From Massilia timonae CCUG 45783 (GTDB lineage Bacteria > Pseudomonadota > Gammaproteobacteria > Burkholderiales > Burkholderiaceae_D), in NCBI RefSeq assembly GCF_000315425.1, contig NZ_JH992922.1, positions 2,262,204 to 2,326,203 of the forward strand: a stretch of DNA of 64,000 bases, read 5' to 3'. The notes under the pieces were generated by a model. The model was given only the letters and a program-made list of their open reading frames with translations, searched no databases and was not told where the DNA came from. The position numbers and the translations under genes are program-made. Shown here piece after piece: positions 44,910 to 54,576 of the stretch; within the stretch, counting starts at the first letter, position 1; each line of letters starts with the position of its first letter.

Positions 44910-46142
44910 TCAGGTCCGGAGTAATGTATATAGCTTGCTCATTTCCGCCCATCCGCTTTCGAACAAGGAATCCTTGACGCGATTGGAGTAGGCGGGATCA
45001 TGCTGGAACCGGCGACACTGCATCTGCGCCGTCGCCGCCAAGGTGGCTAACGGTGGCACGTCGCCTGCCGTATTGCACTGCACGGCCAGCAGCGTGCGAA
45101 GCAGGCCAAAGCGCGCGATCAGGCGCAAGTAGCTTTCATAGGGATTGTTGCCGTTGAATGGAACAAGCTGGCTAAACATCTCATTCACAACATAATTCTC
45201 AAGAAACCATGGGGCCTCCAACAGCGCTTCATCCAGGCGTTCCAGACCATGCCGGTAGGCCGTGACCAACCGCTCAGCGCTGACCTGGCCATACACATCA
45301 GCTCCAAATTTGGACGCGATCTGTTCGATCATGCTCTTTTGGAAAGGCGATACGGTATCGAATCCTTTGGCAGCCCACAGTGTGGCAAAAACCATTGCTT
45401 GGGCTTCGTGATTTGGCTGGATGCTATTCAGCGTTGCTAATAGCTCGCCGTTTTCGATCAAGTGCACAAAATCGTTGATCAAGGCAGGGATAGTGGCCTG
45501 CTCGTTTCTGATGCAGAGATGGGTCAAGGCATCGCAGAACGTGCCAAGTATCGCAAGGCGCTGCCACAAGGCGAGTTCGCGCGTACGCATCAGGTTCAGG
45601 CAGAAAATCCGGGTTTCGACCATCAACTCGGGTGTCACACCGGCGCATTGGCTTACCTCGAGGAGCGCGGAGCCACGCAGATGGACCGGTGTCTCAACGA
45701 ATTCGAATGCATCCTCAGCCAGCAATGCCAGACGCGCTGCCTCGGGGCACGACAAGGTAATCGTCTGCTCAACCTGGCCGTGGAGCCTGCGGTTAGTTCG
45801 AGGATAGGAATGGCATACATTGGGCAAATAGGATTCGCCCAGGTTCGACTGCACCGAGCACATGCCATCAGCGAGCGCAGGACACTGCTTGAGTTCACCA
45901 ACCGGTCTGATGACAGCATAGCCGCCGTTCGATGTCATTTCATCCAGGCGCACGGTATTGGCGACCATGTTTTCGAGTGCGGGGACTGATTCCTTACGGT
46001 AGGCCTTGTACGTTTTCTTGTCTACCTGAACAATCCAGCCAGAACAGCACGTATCTTCGCAGCTCGGTCCAATGCAGCGGAAGCGCTCCACGAAGCGCGG
46101 CATGAGGGCGGACAGGGTCTGGGTGCGATGCAGGATGGGCAT
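44910..46142 (-). CDS. fliB: FliB, flagellin lysine-N-methylase
   Basis: FliB methylates lysine side chains of flagellin. The 410-residue product starts MPILHRTQTLSALMPRFVER and carries the cysteine cluster typical of the family (CIGPSCEDTCCSGWIV, then LKQCPALADGMCSV and LPNVCHSYPR), proposed to bind an Fe-S centre. Base composition is visibly lower in GC than in the neighbours, hinting at transfer or exchange. ATG 46142 is chosen over 46208 because homologous sequence begins there. It lies 321 bp upstream of fliC on the same strand and has no strong ribosome site. Confidence 0.92.
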   Translation of the reverse strand: MPILHRTQTLSALMPRFVERFRCIGPSCEDTCCSGWIVQVDKKTYKAYRKESVPALENMVANTVRLDEMTSNGGYAVIRPVGELKQCPALADGMCSVQSNLGESYLPNVCHSYPRTNRRLHGQVEQTITLSCPEAARLALLAEDAFEFVETPVHLRGSALLEVSQCAGVTPELMVETRIFCLNLMRTRELALWQRLAILGTFCDALTHLCIRNEQATIPALINDFVHLIENGELLATLNSIQPNHEAQAMVFATLWAAKGFDTVSPFQKSMIEQIASKFGADVYGQVSAERLVTAYRHGLERLDEALLEAPWFLENYVVNEMFSQLVPFNGNNPYESYLRLIARFGLLRTLLAVQCNTAGDVPPLATLAATAQMQCRRFQHDPAYSNRVKDSLFESGWAEMSKLYTLLRT

Positions 46143-46204
46143 GGTCTGGACAGTCGATCTGGTTGGACATAACACCGCGTAGTGTATGCCAAGCAAGTCT
46201 TCCC

Positions 46205-47815
46205 TCAATCCGCGATCACCACCCGATTCTTCCCGCTATTCTTGGCTTGGTACATCGCCTTGTCGGCGCGCGCCATCAGCGACGCCTGCTCTTCGTTGGG
46301 CACCCGGAGCGCCACCCCGCACGAGAACGTGATGAGCATCTTCTCGTTATCGTGCAAGAAAAAGTGCTTGGTCAGCTCGCGCTGCACTCGCACCATCGCC
46401 GCCGCCGCCGCCTCGACCGTGGTCTCCGGCAGCAGGATCAGGAATTCCTCGCCGCCGAAGCGGGCGATCACGTCCATCGAGCGCAGCGTCTCGCGCACCA
46501 CCTTCACCAGGTGCTTGAGCGCGGCGTCGCCCGCCATGTGGCCATAGGTGTCGTTCAGGCGCTTGAAGTTGTCGAGGTCGAGCAGGGCCACGCACAGCGG
46601 CGTCTTGCGCCGGTCGGCGCGCGCGCTCTCGCGTTCGAACACATCGTCCAGGCCGCGGCGGTTGAGGCTGCCGGTCAGCTGGTCTTCGCGCACCAGTTCG
46701 CTCATATGCTGGAGCTCGGCTTCCAGCTCGCGAATGCGCTGCTCGGCCTCCTGCACCTCTTTATGCGCGCTGACCATGCGGTCGCGCGAGGCCAGCGCCT
46801 CGTCCTGGGCACTGCGCATCTCGCGCAGCACTTCGTCGAGCACGCCGTTGATCTCGTTCACGTCGGTGGCCTTGCCGATGCGTTCCGAGAAGCCGCCCAG
46901 CCTGGCGTGGTAGTCGCTGGTGGCGGCGGCGGCCGAGCCGAGGCGGTCGATGAAGGTCATCATCATGTTCTTCATCGCCCCGCGCACGTCGTCGATGCCG
47001 TGCTTGAGGTGGCCCTGCTTGATGATCACGTCCTTCAGGCCGCGGGTGGCGTCTTCCAGCGCGCGCGTGTCGAGCGGGCCCTTGATCAGGTCCTGCACCA
47101 CCAGCACCTGGCCGCGCATATAGTTGTCGTCGTCGAGCAGGCCTTCGATATTGTCGAGCAGCAGGCGGAACAGGCGCAGCAGCAGTTCCTGCCGTTCGGC
47201 GCCGTCGTCCTTGCGCAGCTCGATCTGGAAGCACAATTGCTTCAGGCGCGCCGCGATGTCCTGCAGTTCGGATTCGCCGACGGCGGTCTTCACCAGGGCG
47301 CCCAGCGCCTCGGCCTCGGCCGACAGTTCGGCGTCGCCGCTCAGCAGCGAGGCGCAGGCGAAGGACAGGGTGCGCGCCAGCATCTCGCGCAGCAGGACGG
47401 TGTCCGGTTCCTCGTCGCCCAGGGCCATCACCGGGGTGTTGCGGCGCAAATGACGCTCAGACATTTGTCCCAGCGCCTGGGTATAGCCGGTCCAGTCTTC
47501 CAGCTTGACCGCGCGCGTCATCCGGCGGCCGTACTCCGACAGCTCGCCCGGCGTCTCGGCCATGCGGCGCGCGAAGCCGGCCAGGACCTCGATCGCGCCC
47601 GAGTCCGGCGCGGGAGCTACTGCCGGCGGCGCCGGCGGAATGCCGGCGATCTCGTCATAGATGGCGCGGTAATTGTCCGGCGTCGGCGCGATGCGGCGCG
47701 TGGCGAGGCGGCGGAACGCCTCGCGTGCGATTTCAGCGGGATTCGCAGCGGGATTCGCAGCAGGATTGGCTGGCTGGTTCACGGCGGGCGCGGCGGGAGT
47801 GGACGAGATGGACAT
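46205..47815 (-). CDS. Diguanylate cyclase (GGDEF) with N-terminal helical domain
   Basis: The C-terminal GGDEF domain (from about residue 365) has GGEEF in VIARFGGEEFLILLPET and an inhibitory RxxD site (RSMD) five residues before it, so it should make c-di-GMP under product inhibition. The N-terminal 350 residues are mostly helical with a coiled coil before the catalytic part, and no membrane segment is seen. The start has short NPAA repeats (a 12-base DNA repeat at about 47735-47775). It is close to flagellar genes and to the c-di-GMP receptor gene ycgR. Confidence 0.93.
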   Translation of the reverse strand: MSISSTPAAPAVNQPANPAANPAANPAEIAREAFRRLATRRIAPTPDNYRAIYDEIAGIPPAPPAVAPAPDSGAIEVLAGFARRMAETPGELSEYGRRMTRAVKLEDWTGYTQALGQMSERHLRRNTPVMALGDEEPDTVLLREMLARTLSFACASLLSGDAELSAEAEALGALVKTAVGESELQDIAARLKQLCFQIELRKDDGAERQELLLRLFRLLLDNIEGLLDDDNYMRGQVLVVQDLIKGPLDTRALEDATRGLKDVIIKQGHLKHGIDDVRGAMKNMMMTFIDRLGSAAAATSDYHARLGGFSERIGKATDVNEINGVLDEVLREMRSAQDEALASRDRMVSAHKEVQEAEQRIRELEAELQHMSELVREDQLTGSLNRRGLDDVFERESARADRRKTPLCVALLDLDNFKRLNDTYGHMAGDAALKHLVKVVRETLRSMDVIARFGGEEFLILLPETTVEAAAAAMVRVQRELTKHFFLHDNEKMLITFSCGVALRVPNEEQASLMARADKAMYQAKNSGKNRVVIAD

Positions 47816-47949
47816 GGATGACTGCGCAATGACGAATTCGCGGGATTGGCGACATGATAATCAGCTTTTTTGCCATGCATCAATTAAAAAACAGTAACAT
47901 AGTCCTTGAGCGCACCGGTTGCCGCCGCAGCGCAACGAAAATGTCACAT

Positions 47950-48597
47950 TCAGTCCACCAAACCGTTACGGATGGCGTAGGTCGTCAGCTCGGCGCTGGT
48001 CTTGAGTTTCATTTTGACCAATAAACGAGCGCGGTATTCGCTGATGGTCTTGACCGACAGCGACAGCTCGCGCGCGATCTCGCTGACCGTCATGCCGGAG
48101 GCGATCATGGTCAGGGTCTGGTACTCGCGGTCGGACAGGCCTTCGTGCACCGCCGCCTCGTGGTCGGCGCCGATCGAGCTGGCCAGGGTCTGGGCCAGCG
48201 CCGCGCTCACGTATTTCTGGCCGCCCGCCACCTGGCGGATCGCCGTCACCAGCTCGCGCGGCGCGCTCTGCTTGGTGAGATAACCGGACGCGCCGGCCTT
48301 CAGCGCGCGGATCGCGTACTGGTCTTCGCGGTGCATCGACAGCATCAGCACCGCCAGCTCGGGCCGGTCTTTCTTTATTTGCTTGAGCACGTCGATGCCG
48401 TTGCGGTCGGGCAGCGAGATATCGAGCAGCATCACGTTGGCCTTGGACTTGCCCACCAGCCGGGCGGCGTCGACGCCGTTCTCGGCCTCGCCGGCGACAT
48501 TGATGTCGCGCTGCTCGGCCAGGATCTGCTTCAGGCCCTCGCGCACGATGGCATGGTCGTCGGCGATGAAAACGCGGATGTTTACTTTGTCGGTCAT
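47950..48597 (-). CDS. NarL/LuxR-type response regulator
   Basis: A 215-residue regulator with an intact receiver: acidic pair in VFIADDHAIVREGL, phospho-Asp in MLLDISLPDRNGID, and Lys in SGYLTKQSAPREL. The C-terminal LuxR helix-turn-helix is LSDREYQTLTMIASGMTVSE followed by IARELSLSVKTISEYRARLL. Its ATG overlaps the stop of the upstream sensor kinase by ATGA, so the two form a pair. The stimulus and targets are unknown. Confidence 0.94.
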   Translation of the reverse strand: MTDKVNIRVFIADDHAIVREGLKQILAEQRDINVAGEAENGVDAARLVGKSKANVMLLDISLPDRNGIDVLKQIKKDRPELAVLMLSMHREDQYAIRALKAGASGYLTKQSAPRELVTAIRQVAGGQKYVSAALAQTLASSIGADHEAAVHEGLSDREYQTLTMIASGMTVSEIARELSLSVKTISEYRARLLVKMKLKTSAELTTYAIRNGLVD

Positions 48598-49709
48598 TCT
48601 TCTTCTTGCGCTGCCTTGTGGGCCGCCGCCTGCTGCGCGGCAGGCCTGGATGCCAGCCTGGTCTTGATGGTCACCATCGTGCCACCTCCGGGCGCGGACG
48701 ACAAGGCCAGCGTGCCGCCCAGCGCGCTGGCGCGCTCGCTCATGCCGCGCAGGCCGAACGATTGCGGCTTGAGGCGGTCGGCGGGCTGGATGCCGCGGCC
48801 GTTGTCGCAGATCGCCAGGGTGAGCAGGTTGCGCTGGCGCCGCAGCGACACCGTGACCCGGGTCGCATTGGCATGCTTGGCGACGTTCGTGAGCGCTTCC
48901 TGGAAGATGCGAAACAGCGCGCTCGCATGGTCGGGCTCGAGCTCCAGGTCCTCATCGTCTCGATGCGGACAGCGCATGATGACGGCGATCCCCATCTGCT
49001 TCTCGAATTCGCGCGCCTGCCACTCCAGTGCGGCGACGATGCCGAGGTCGAGCGTGCTCGGGCGCAGGTCGAGCGAGATGCGGTGCACCGCCTCGATGGT
49101 GCGGTCGACCAGGCCGTCGACGTAGTTCGCCTTGTCGTGCAGGTCCGGCTGGTCTGGCGGCAGGCGCGCCGACAGCATGGCCAGCGCCATCTTGATCGCC
49201 GTGAGGTTGCCGCCCAGGTCGTCGTGGATCTCGCGCGCGATGCGGGTGCGCTCGTCTTCCTTGGCCTGCTCGATATGCGCGGTCAGCTCGGCCAGGCGCT
49301 CGCGCGAACGGTGCGATTCTTCCTGCTCCTGCTTGCTTGCCGTGATATTGGTCATGATGCCATCCCACTGTACCGCGCCGTCCTCGCGGGTGTGCGGGGT
49401 GGCGCGCAGGTTGATCCACTTGACGTCGTTCCAGGCCGGGATGCGGATCCGTCCTTCCCAGTTCCAGGCCGCCAGGGCGGCGGCCGACTGCCGCATCGCC
49501 TCGTGGTAGGCGCGCCGGTCTTCCGGCAGGATCAGGCTTTCGAACAGCGCGGGATCGGCCTGCAGCTCGCCGGGCGCCAGGCCGAGCAGCGCACTGCAGC
49601 CTTCGTTCAGGCAGGGGAAGCTGGTGCTGCCGTCGGGGTGCAGGACGAACTGGTACACCAGGCCGGAGGTGGGAGGATGTTCGGTATGGAAAGGAGAGGG
49701 CAGGCTCAT
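48594..49709 (-). CDS. PAS-domain sensor histidine kinase of the NarX/DegS type
   Basis: A soluble 371-residue kinase with no membrane segments. Residues about 15-130 are a PAS/PAC sensor (MTNITASKQEQEESHRSRER marks its end). The HisKA_3 phospho-acceptor is REIHDDLGGNL. The ATPase domain has FQEALTNVAKHANATRVTVS, CDNGRGI and FGLRGMSERASALGGTLAL. The start is ATG 49709; a longer frame from 50204 would overlap greB and is rejected. It is translationally coupled to the response regulator. Confidence 0.93.
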   Translation of the reverse strand: MSLPSPFHTEHPPTSGLVYQFVLHPDGSTSFPCLNEGCSALLGLAPGELQADPALFESLILPEDRRAYHEAMRQSAAALAAWNWEGRIRIPAWNDVKWINLRATPHTREDGAVQWDGIMTNITASKQEQEESHRSRERLAELTAHIEQAKEDERTRIAREIHDDLGGNLTAIKMALAMLSARLPPDQPDLHDKANYVDGLVDRTIEAVHRISLDLRPSTLDLGIVAALEWQAREFEKQMGIAVIMRCPHRDDEDLELEPDHASALFRIFQEALTNVAKHANATRVTVSLRRQRNLLTLAICDNGRGIQPADRLKPQSFGLRGMSERASALGGTLALSSAPGGGTMVTIKTRLASRPAAQQAAAHKAAQEEE

Positions 49710-49820
49710 TGTTTTGTCTCGTCGTTTCTTTTGCGTGCACTGCTTTGGCTTGTCTGCATCATACGATAAAAGCGCGCGAATCCTGGCGCAGGCGACGCCA
49801 AGTCTCGTTACAATAAGGTC

Positions 49821-50387
<567 letters not shown>

Positions 50388-50415
50388 GTTCCGGGTTGGC
50401 TGCTAAGATGAGGTC

Positions 50416-51009
50416 ATGAACCGACCTCACGACCCGGCGTCCGACCTGGACGCCCTGGCCGCGCTGCGCGCCGCCACTTCCGCACGCCACGAACGGCTCG
50501 ACAGCGGCTTGCCGTTGTCCAGTCCTGCCCCCGATGTGCACGACTATGCCACGCACCTGACGATGGTGCGCGACTGGCTGGCGCCGCTGCAGGGCTGGCT
50601 GGACGGCTTCGCCGACGGTCCGCAGACGGTCTTGCCGGCGCTCGGGCGGCTGGCGTTGATCGATGCCGATCTGAATGAGCCGGGCATGCCGCCGCTGCGC
50701 GCGCCGTCCCACCCGCATGCCTGGCCGCAGGATGCCAGCGCCGCCTACCGCTGGGGCGTGGCCTACGTGATCGAAGGATCCCAGCTGGGCGGGAAGGTGT
50801 TGTACGGCAAGCTGGCCGAGCCGCTGGGGCCGCATCCGCTGCGTTACCTGCGCGGGGCCGACGAAGGCCCGGGGCCGCGCTGGCGCGCGTTCATGCTCGC
50901 GTTGAAAGAAAACGTGAAGTCGCCGGACGAGATTGGCGACGCATGCGCGGGGGCGTGTGCGGCGTTTGACAGCATCCTGGCGCTAAGCGTCGTCGGCAAG
51001 GCTGCCTGA
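50416..51009 (+). CDS. Biliverdin-producing heme oxygenase
   Basis: A 197-residue bacterial heme oxygenase. The proximal heme ligand is likely His25 (TSARHERLD), and GVAYVIEGSQLGGKVLYGKL is the conserved distal helix with the Gly-rich kink. It would open heme to biliverdin, CO and iron. It follows greB by 28 bp and ends before the inverted repeat at 51030. Neither a bacteriophytochrome nor a heme-uptake gene is adjacent, so both iron release and chromophore supply are possible. Confidence 0.9.
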   Translation: MNRPHDPASDLDALAALRAATSARHERLDSGLPLSSPAPDVHDYATHLTMVRDWLAPLQGWLDGFADGPQTVLPALGRLALIDADLNEPGMPPLRAPSHPHAWPQDASAAYRWGVAYVIEGSQLGGKVLYGKLAEPLGPHPLRYLRGADEGPGPRWRAFMLALKENVKSPDEIGDACAGACAAFDSILALSVVGKAA

Positions 51010-51029
51010 CAACGGCCCACATCCTCAGC

Positions 51030-51134
51030 GCGTCGTTCCCGCGCAGGCGGGAACCCAAGACCGCTCGAGCAACGGCTACGGTTGATGTTAACTCGCGGCA
51101 GAAGACTGGGGTTCCCGCCTGCGCGGGAACGACG
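51030..51134. repeat. Inverted pair of GTTCCCGC(N)GCGGGAAC-type repeats
   Basis: Unit 1 (51030-51060) contains CGTCGTTCCCGCGCAGGCGG followed by GAACCCAAGA. Unit 2 (51105-51134) is its reverse complement with only small changes. Each unit is itself a hairpin, and the pair can form one long hairpin around a 44-base centre. This repeat type is widespread in proteobacterial genomes. Lying between convergent heme oxygenase and spoT genes, it may stop transcription from both sides. Confidence 0.8.
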
Positions 51135-51156
51135 TGGTCAAGCACGTCGCCGATCG

Positions 51157-53400
51157 TTACGACCGCTCCCGCTCCACGCGATTGACCCCCGCCACCCGGC
51201 GCAGGTTGCGAATCAACTGCGCCAGATGCACCCGATCCTTGATCTGGATCGTGAAGCGCAGCTGCGTCATGCTGTGCTCGTCATCCTCGTCCATGCCGAC
51301 ATAGGTGATGTTGGCGTCCGACTCGCCGATCTCGGCGGCCACGCGGGCGAGAATGCCTTTTTCGTTGTTGATCAACAGGCGGATGCGGCAGTCGAAGCGG
51401 CGGTTGAGCTCGTCACCCCACTGCACCGCGATCCAGCGGTCCGGTTCCTTGGCGCGGATGCGCTTGGCCGGCAGGCAGTCGCAGGTGTGGACCACCAGCG
51501 CCTGGTCGCGCCGCAGCTGGCCGGTGATCTGGTCGCCCGGGATCGGCAGGCAGCAGGGCGCCAGTTGCACCGCCACGCCTTCGCTGCCATAGATCGTGAC
51601 CGGCGCGATCTCGCTGGCGGGCAGGGGTTTACTCGACGGCAGCAGTTCGGGGTCGCCCTCCATCAGGCCGAAGATATGGCGCGCCACCAGGGCCGGCATG
51701 CGCTTGCCGATGCCGATGTCGGCATACATTTCTTCCATCGACTTGGCCGAGGTTTCGGCCAGCAGGCGCTCGATGACGGCGTCCGACAGGTCTGGCTTGA
51801 TATTGCGTACGGCCAGCGCCTGGGCCAGCAATTCCTGCCCCAGGTCGACCGATTCGTTGACGTCGATCGCGCGCAGGTGGTGACGGATCGCCGAGCGCGC
51901 CTTGCCGGTGCGCACAAAAGTGAGCCAGGTCGGGCTTGGGCGCGATTCCGGGTCGGTGATGATCTCGACGATGTCGCCGTTGTGCAGCTCGGTGCGCAGC
52001 GGCTGGTCTTCGTTGTTGATCTTGACGCCCACCGTGTGGTCGCCGATGCCGGTGTGGATCGAGTAGGCGAAATCCAGGGCCGTGGCGCCGCGCGGCAGGG
52101 CGATGATCTTCGACTTGGGCGTAAACACATACACCGAATCCGGGAACAGGTCGACTTTCACGTGTTCGAGGAACTCAGCCGAGTCGCCGGTCTGCTGCTG
52201 GATGTCGAGCAGCGACTGCAGCCAGGCATGGGTGCGCTGTTGCAGGTCGGACATGTTCGAGTCGCCCGTCTTGTACAGCCAGTGCGCCGCCACGCCGCTC
52301 TCGGCGGTGCGGTGCATCTCTTGCGTGCGGATCTGGAACTCGACCGGCGTGCCGTAGGGGCCGATCAGGGTGGTGTGCAGCGACTGGTAGCCGTTGATCT
52401 TGCCGATCGCGATATAGTCCTTGAACTTGCCGGGCATCGGCTTGTACAGGGCGTGCAGGGTGCCGAGCGCCACATAACAGTTGGGCACGCTGTCGACGAC
52501 GACGCGGAAGCCATACACGTCGAGCACCTGCGAGAACGACAGGTGCTTGTTGCGCATCTTTTTATAGATGCCGTACAGCGTCTTTTCGCGGCCATAGACT
52601 TCGAACTGCAGGCCGCTGGTCGCGAGCTGGTTCTTGACCGCCTCGAGGATCTTCTTGACCACTTCGCGGCGGTTGCCGCGCGCGGCCTTGATCGCCTTCG
52701 ACAGCGTCTGGTAGCGCAGCGGATACAGGTGCGAGAACGAGAGGTCTTGCAGCTCGCGGTAGATATTGTTCAGGCCGAGGCGGTGGGCGATGGGGACGTA
52801 CACTTCCATCGTCTCGCCGGCGATGCGGCGCTTCTTGGCCGGCACCATGACGCCCAGGGTGCGCATATTGTGCAGGCGGTCGGCCAGCTTGATCAGGATC
52901 ACGCGCACGTCGGACGCCATCGCCAGCAGCATCTTGCGGAAATTTTCCGCCTGCGCTTCGAGCTGGCTCTGGAATTCGATCTTTTCGAGCTTGGACAGGC
53001 CGTCGACGAGGTTGGCGACCTGGGCGCCGAAACGCTCGATCAGTTCGTCTTTCTTGACGTCCTGGTCTTCGATCACGTCGTGCAACAGGGCGGCCATGAT
53101 GGCTTGCGCATCGAGCTTCCACTCGGCGCAGATCTCGGCGACGGCGATCGGATGGGAGATATAGGGCTCGCCCGACTTGCGGACCTGGCCCAGGTGCATC
53201 TCGTCGGAGAAGCGGTAGGCTTCCTTGACCTTCTTGAGTTCGGCGGGCGTGAGGTATTCGGACAGCATCGTGATCAGCTGCGTGACCGATGCGACGCCGG
53301 GAGCGACGGGCTCGAGGTAATCGGGAGGACGATTGTCGGCACGCCGCTCGCGTGGAGCAGCAGGGTTGCGTGTATTGGTCGAATCTGGGGACAGGTTCAT
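51157..53400 (-). CDS. spoT: SpoT-type bifunctional (p)ppGpp synthetase/hydrolase
   Basis: A 747-residue RelA/SpoT homologue. The hydrolase domain has the HD site (AALLHDVIEDQDV, about residues 103-115) and LADRLHNMRT. The synthetase domain follows (EVYGREKTLYGIYKKMRNKH, GYQSLHTTLIGPYG). TGS (FTPKSKIIALPRGATALDFA), a conserved-Cys region (APCCLPIPGDQI) and a C-terminal ACT domain complete it. The intact HD site favours SpoT over RelA. It is downstream of rpoZ, the gmk-rpoZ-spoT order. Confidence 0.95.
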   Translation of the reverse strand: MNLSPDSTNTRNPAAPRERRADNRPPDYLEPVAPGVASVTQLITMLSEYLTPAELKKVKEAYRFSDEMHLGQVRKSGEPYISHPIAVAEICAEWKLDAQAIMAALLHDVIEDQDVKKDELIERFGAQVANLVDGLSKLEKIEFQSQLEAQAENFRKMLLAMASDVRVILIKLADRLHNMRTLGVMVPAKKRRIAGETMEVYVPIAHRLGLNNIYRELQDLSFSHLYPLRYQTLSKAIKAARGNRREVVKKILEAVKNQLATSGLQFEVYGREKTLYGIYKKMRNKHLSFSQVLDVYGFRVVVDSVPNCYVALGTLHALYKPMPGKFKDYIAIGKINGYQSLHTTLIGPYGTPVEFQIRTQEMHRTAESGVAAHWLYKTGDSNMSDLQQRTHAWLQSLLDIQQQTGDSAEFLEHVKVDLFPDSVYVFTPKSKIIALPRGATALDFAYSIHTGIGDHTVGVKINNEDQPLRTELHNGDIVEIITDPESRPSPTWLTFVRTGKARSAIRHHLRAIDVNESVDLGQELLAQALAVRNIKPDLSDAVIERLLAETSAKSMEEMYADIGIGKRMPALVARHIFGLMEGDPELLPSSKPLPASEIAPVTIYGSEGVAVQLAPCCLPIPGDQITGQLRRDQALVVHTCDCLPAKRIRAKEPDRWIAVQWGDELNRRFDCRIRLLINNEKGILARVAAEIGESDANITYVGMDEDDEHSMTQLRFTIQIKDRVHLAQLIRNLRRVAGVNRVERERS

Positions 53401-53479
53401 TACGTTAAATCGTCAAGCCGTAGTGATCACAGAATAACAGAAGACGGGATAACGCTAATCCAGGCAACCCCGAAGGGAA

Positions 53480-53683
53480 TTACATCGGCACTTTTTTCAG
53501 CATTTCCAGGCCAACCTTGCCGGCGGCGATTTCGCGCAGGGCGACGACGGTCGGCTTGTCTTTCGCTTCGACCTTCGGGGTGTGGCCTTGCAGCAACTGA
53601 CGAGCACGGTAGGTAGCGGCCAGGGTCAGCTGGAAGCGGTTCGGGACGTTCTTGAGGCAGTCTTCGATGGTAATGCGGGCCAT
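53480..53683 (-). CDS. rpoZ: RpoZ, RNA polymerase omega subunit
   Basis: A 67-residue omega subunit: [48 protein letters not shown]. It stabilises the beta' subunit and is needed for part of the ppGpp response. It lies 82 bp after gmk and 79 bp before spoT in a conserved group dealing with guanine nucleotides and ppGpp. Confidence 0.97.
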   Translation of the reverse strand: MARITIEDCLKNVPNRFQLTLAATYRARQLLQGHTPKVEAKDKPTVVALREIAAGKVGLEMLKKVPM

Positions 53684-53765
53684 GTGTGTGCTCCTGATAT
53701 GCGAAAAAATTCAGTTCAAAACGGGTAACGACAACGGTGAAAAGCGCGCCTGAATGGCGCGCTGA

Positions 53766-54413
53766 TCACGATTGAGGTTGATGCGCGTGGATTCCCAGCT
53801 GGGCAAACAGCGTAGCGTTGCGGGCGGCCTGTTGGGCGAACCGGCAACGTGTCGCTTTGACAATCGCCTGCAGTTCGGCCAGGGCGACGTTAAACTCTTC
53901 GTTGATGATAGCATATTCGAACTCCGGAGCGTGAGCCATCTCGCCGCCGGCCGCCAGCAGGCGGCGCGTGATGATGTGCGGCTCGTCCGTGCCACGCTTG
54001 TGCAGGCGCTCTTCCAGCGCCTCGATCGACGGCGGCAAGATGAAGATGCCGGCCGCGTCCGGGAACAGTTTCTTCACCTGGCGCGCGCCCTGCCAGTCGA
54101 TCTCGAGCAGGATGTCGGTGCCGTTCTTCATCTCTTGTTCGACGGTCAGGCGGCTCGTGCCGTAGTAATTGCCGTGCACCTCGGCCCATTCCAGGAATTC
54201 GCCGCGTTCGGCGCGGGTGACGAAATCCTCGGCGGTAGTGAAGTGGTAATGCTCGCCATCCAGCTCGCCCGGACGCGGCTTGCGGGTCGTGGTCGAGATC
54301 GACAGCTTGATGCCGGGTTCCTGCGCCAGCAGGGCGTTGACCAGGCTCGATTTGCCGGCGCCGGACGGGGCGGCGACGATGAACAGGCTGCCGGAGAAGG
54401 CGTGTGGGAGCAT
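53766..54413 (-). CDS. gmk: Guanylate kinase
   Basis: Gmk phosphorylates GMP to GDP. The start [20 protein letters not shown] leads into P-loop [42 protein letters not shown] and [19 protein letters not shown] are typical. AAAGGA precedes ATG 54413 (215 residues). A longer frame to 54689 passes through repeat copy B and is rejected. Confidence 0.96.
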   Translation of the reverse strand: MLPHAFSGSLFIVAAPSGAGKSSLVNALLAQEPGIKLSISTTTRKPRPGELDGEHYHFTTAEDFVTRAERGEFLEWAEVHGNYYGTSRLTVEQEMKNGTDILLEIDWQGARQVKKLFPDAAGIFILPPSIEALEERLHKRGTDEPHIITRRLLAAGGEMAHAPEFEYAIINEEFNVALAELQAIVKATRCRFAQQAARNATLFAQLGIHAHQPQS

Positions 54414-54469
54414 GGTAAATCCTTTGTCAATACGTTGGTGCGGCGCGGGCCGCGGTAGTTCATGTAAAC

Positions 54470-54540
54470 GCTGAACGCGTCGGCGGCGTAGCCGCCAACC
54501 CCACGTAGGGTTGACGGGTTTCCCGTCAACGCGTTCAACC
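54470..54540. repeat. Interspersed palindromic repeat, copy B
   Basis: Two units back to back. GCTGAACGCGTCGGCGG-CGTAG-CCGCCAACCCCACG is followed at once by CGTAGGGTTGACGG-GTTTC-CCGTCAACGCGTTCA. Both share the GGGT and ACGCGTTCA ends with copy A at 16463-16574, but the arrangement is reversed. It lies between yicC and gmk. Confidence 0.75.
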
Positions 54541-54576
54541 GGCCCTGGATCAGCCGAAAAATCTTTTACTGCCGGA

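Noticed and set aside
51082..53616. 844-codon open frame on the + strand opposite spoT
   Set aside because: The real gene is spoT on the other strand with all five domains; the antisense frame has no recognisable motif.
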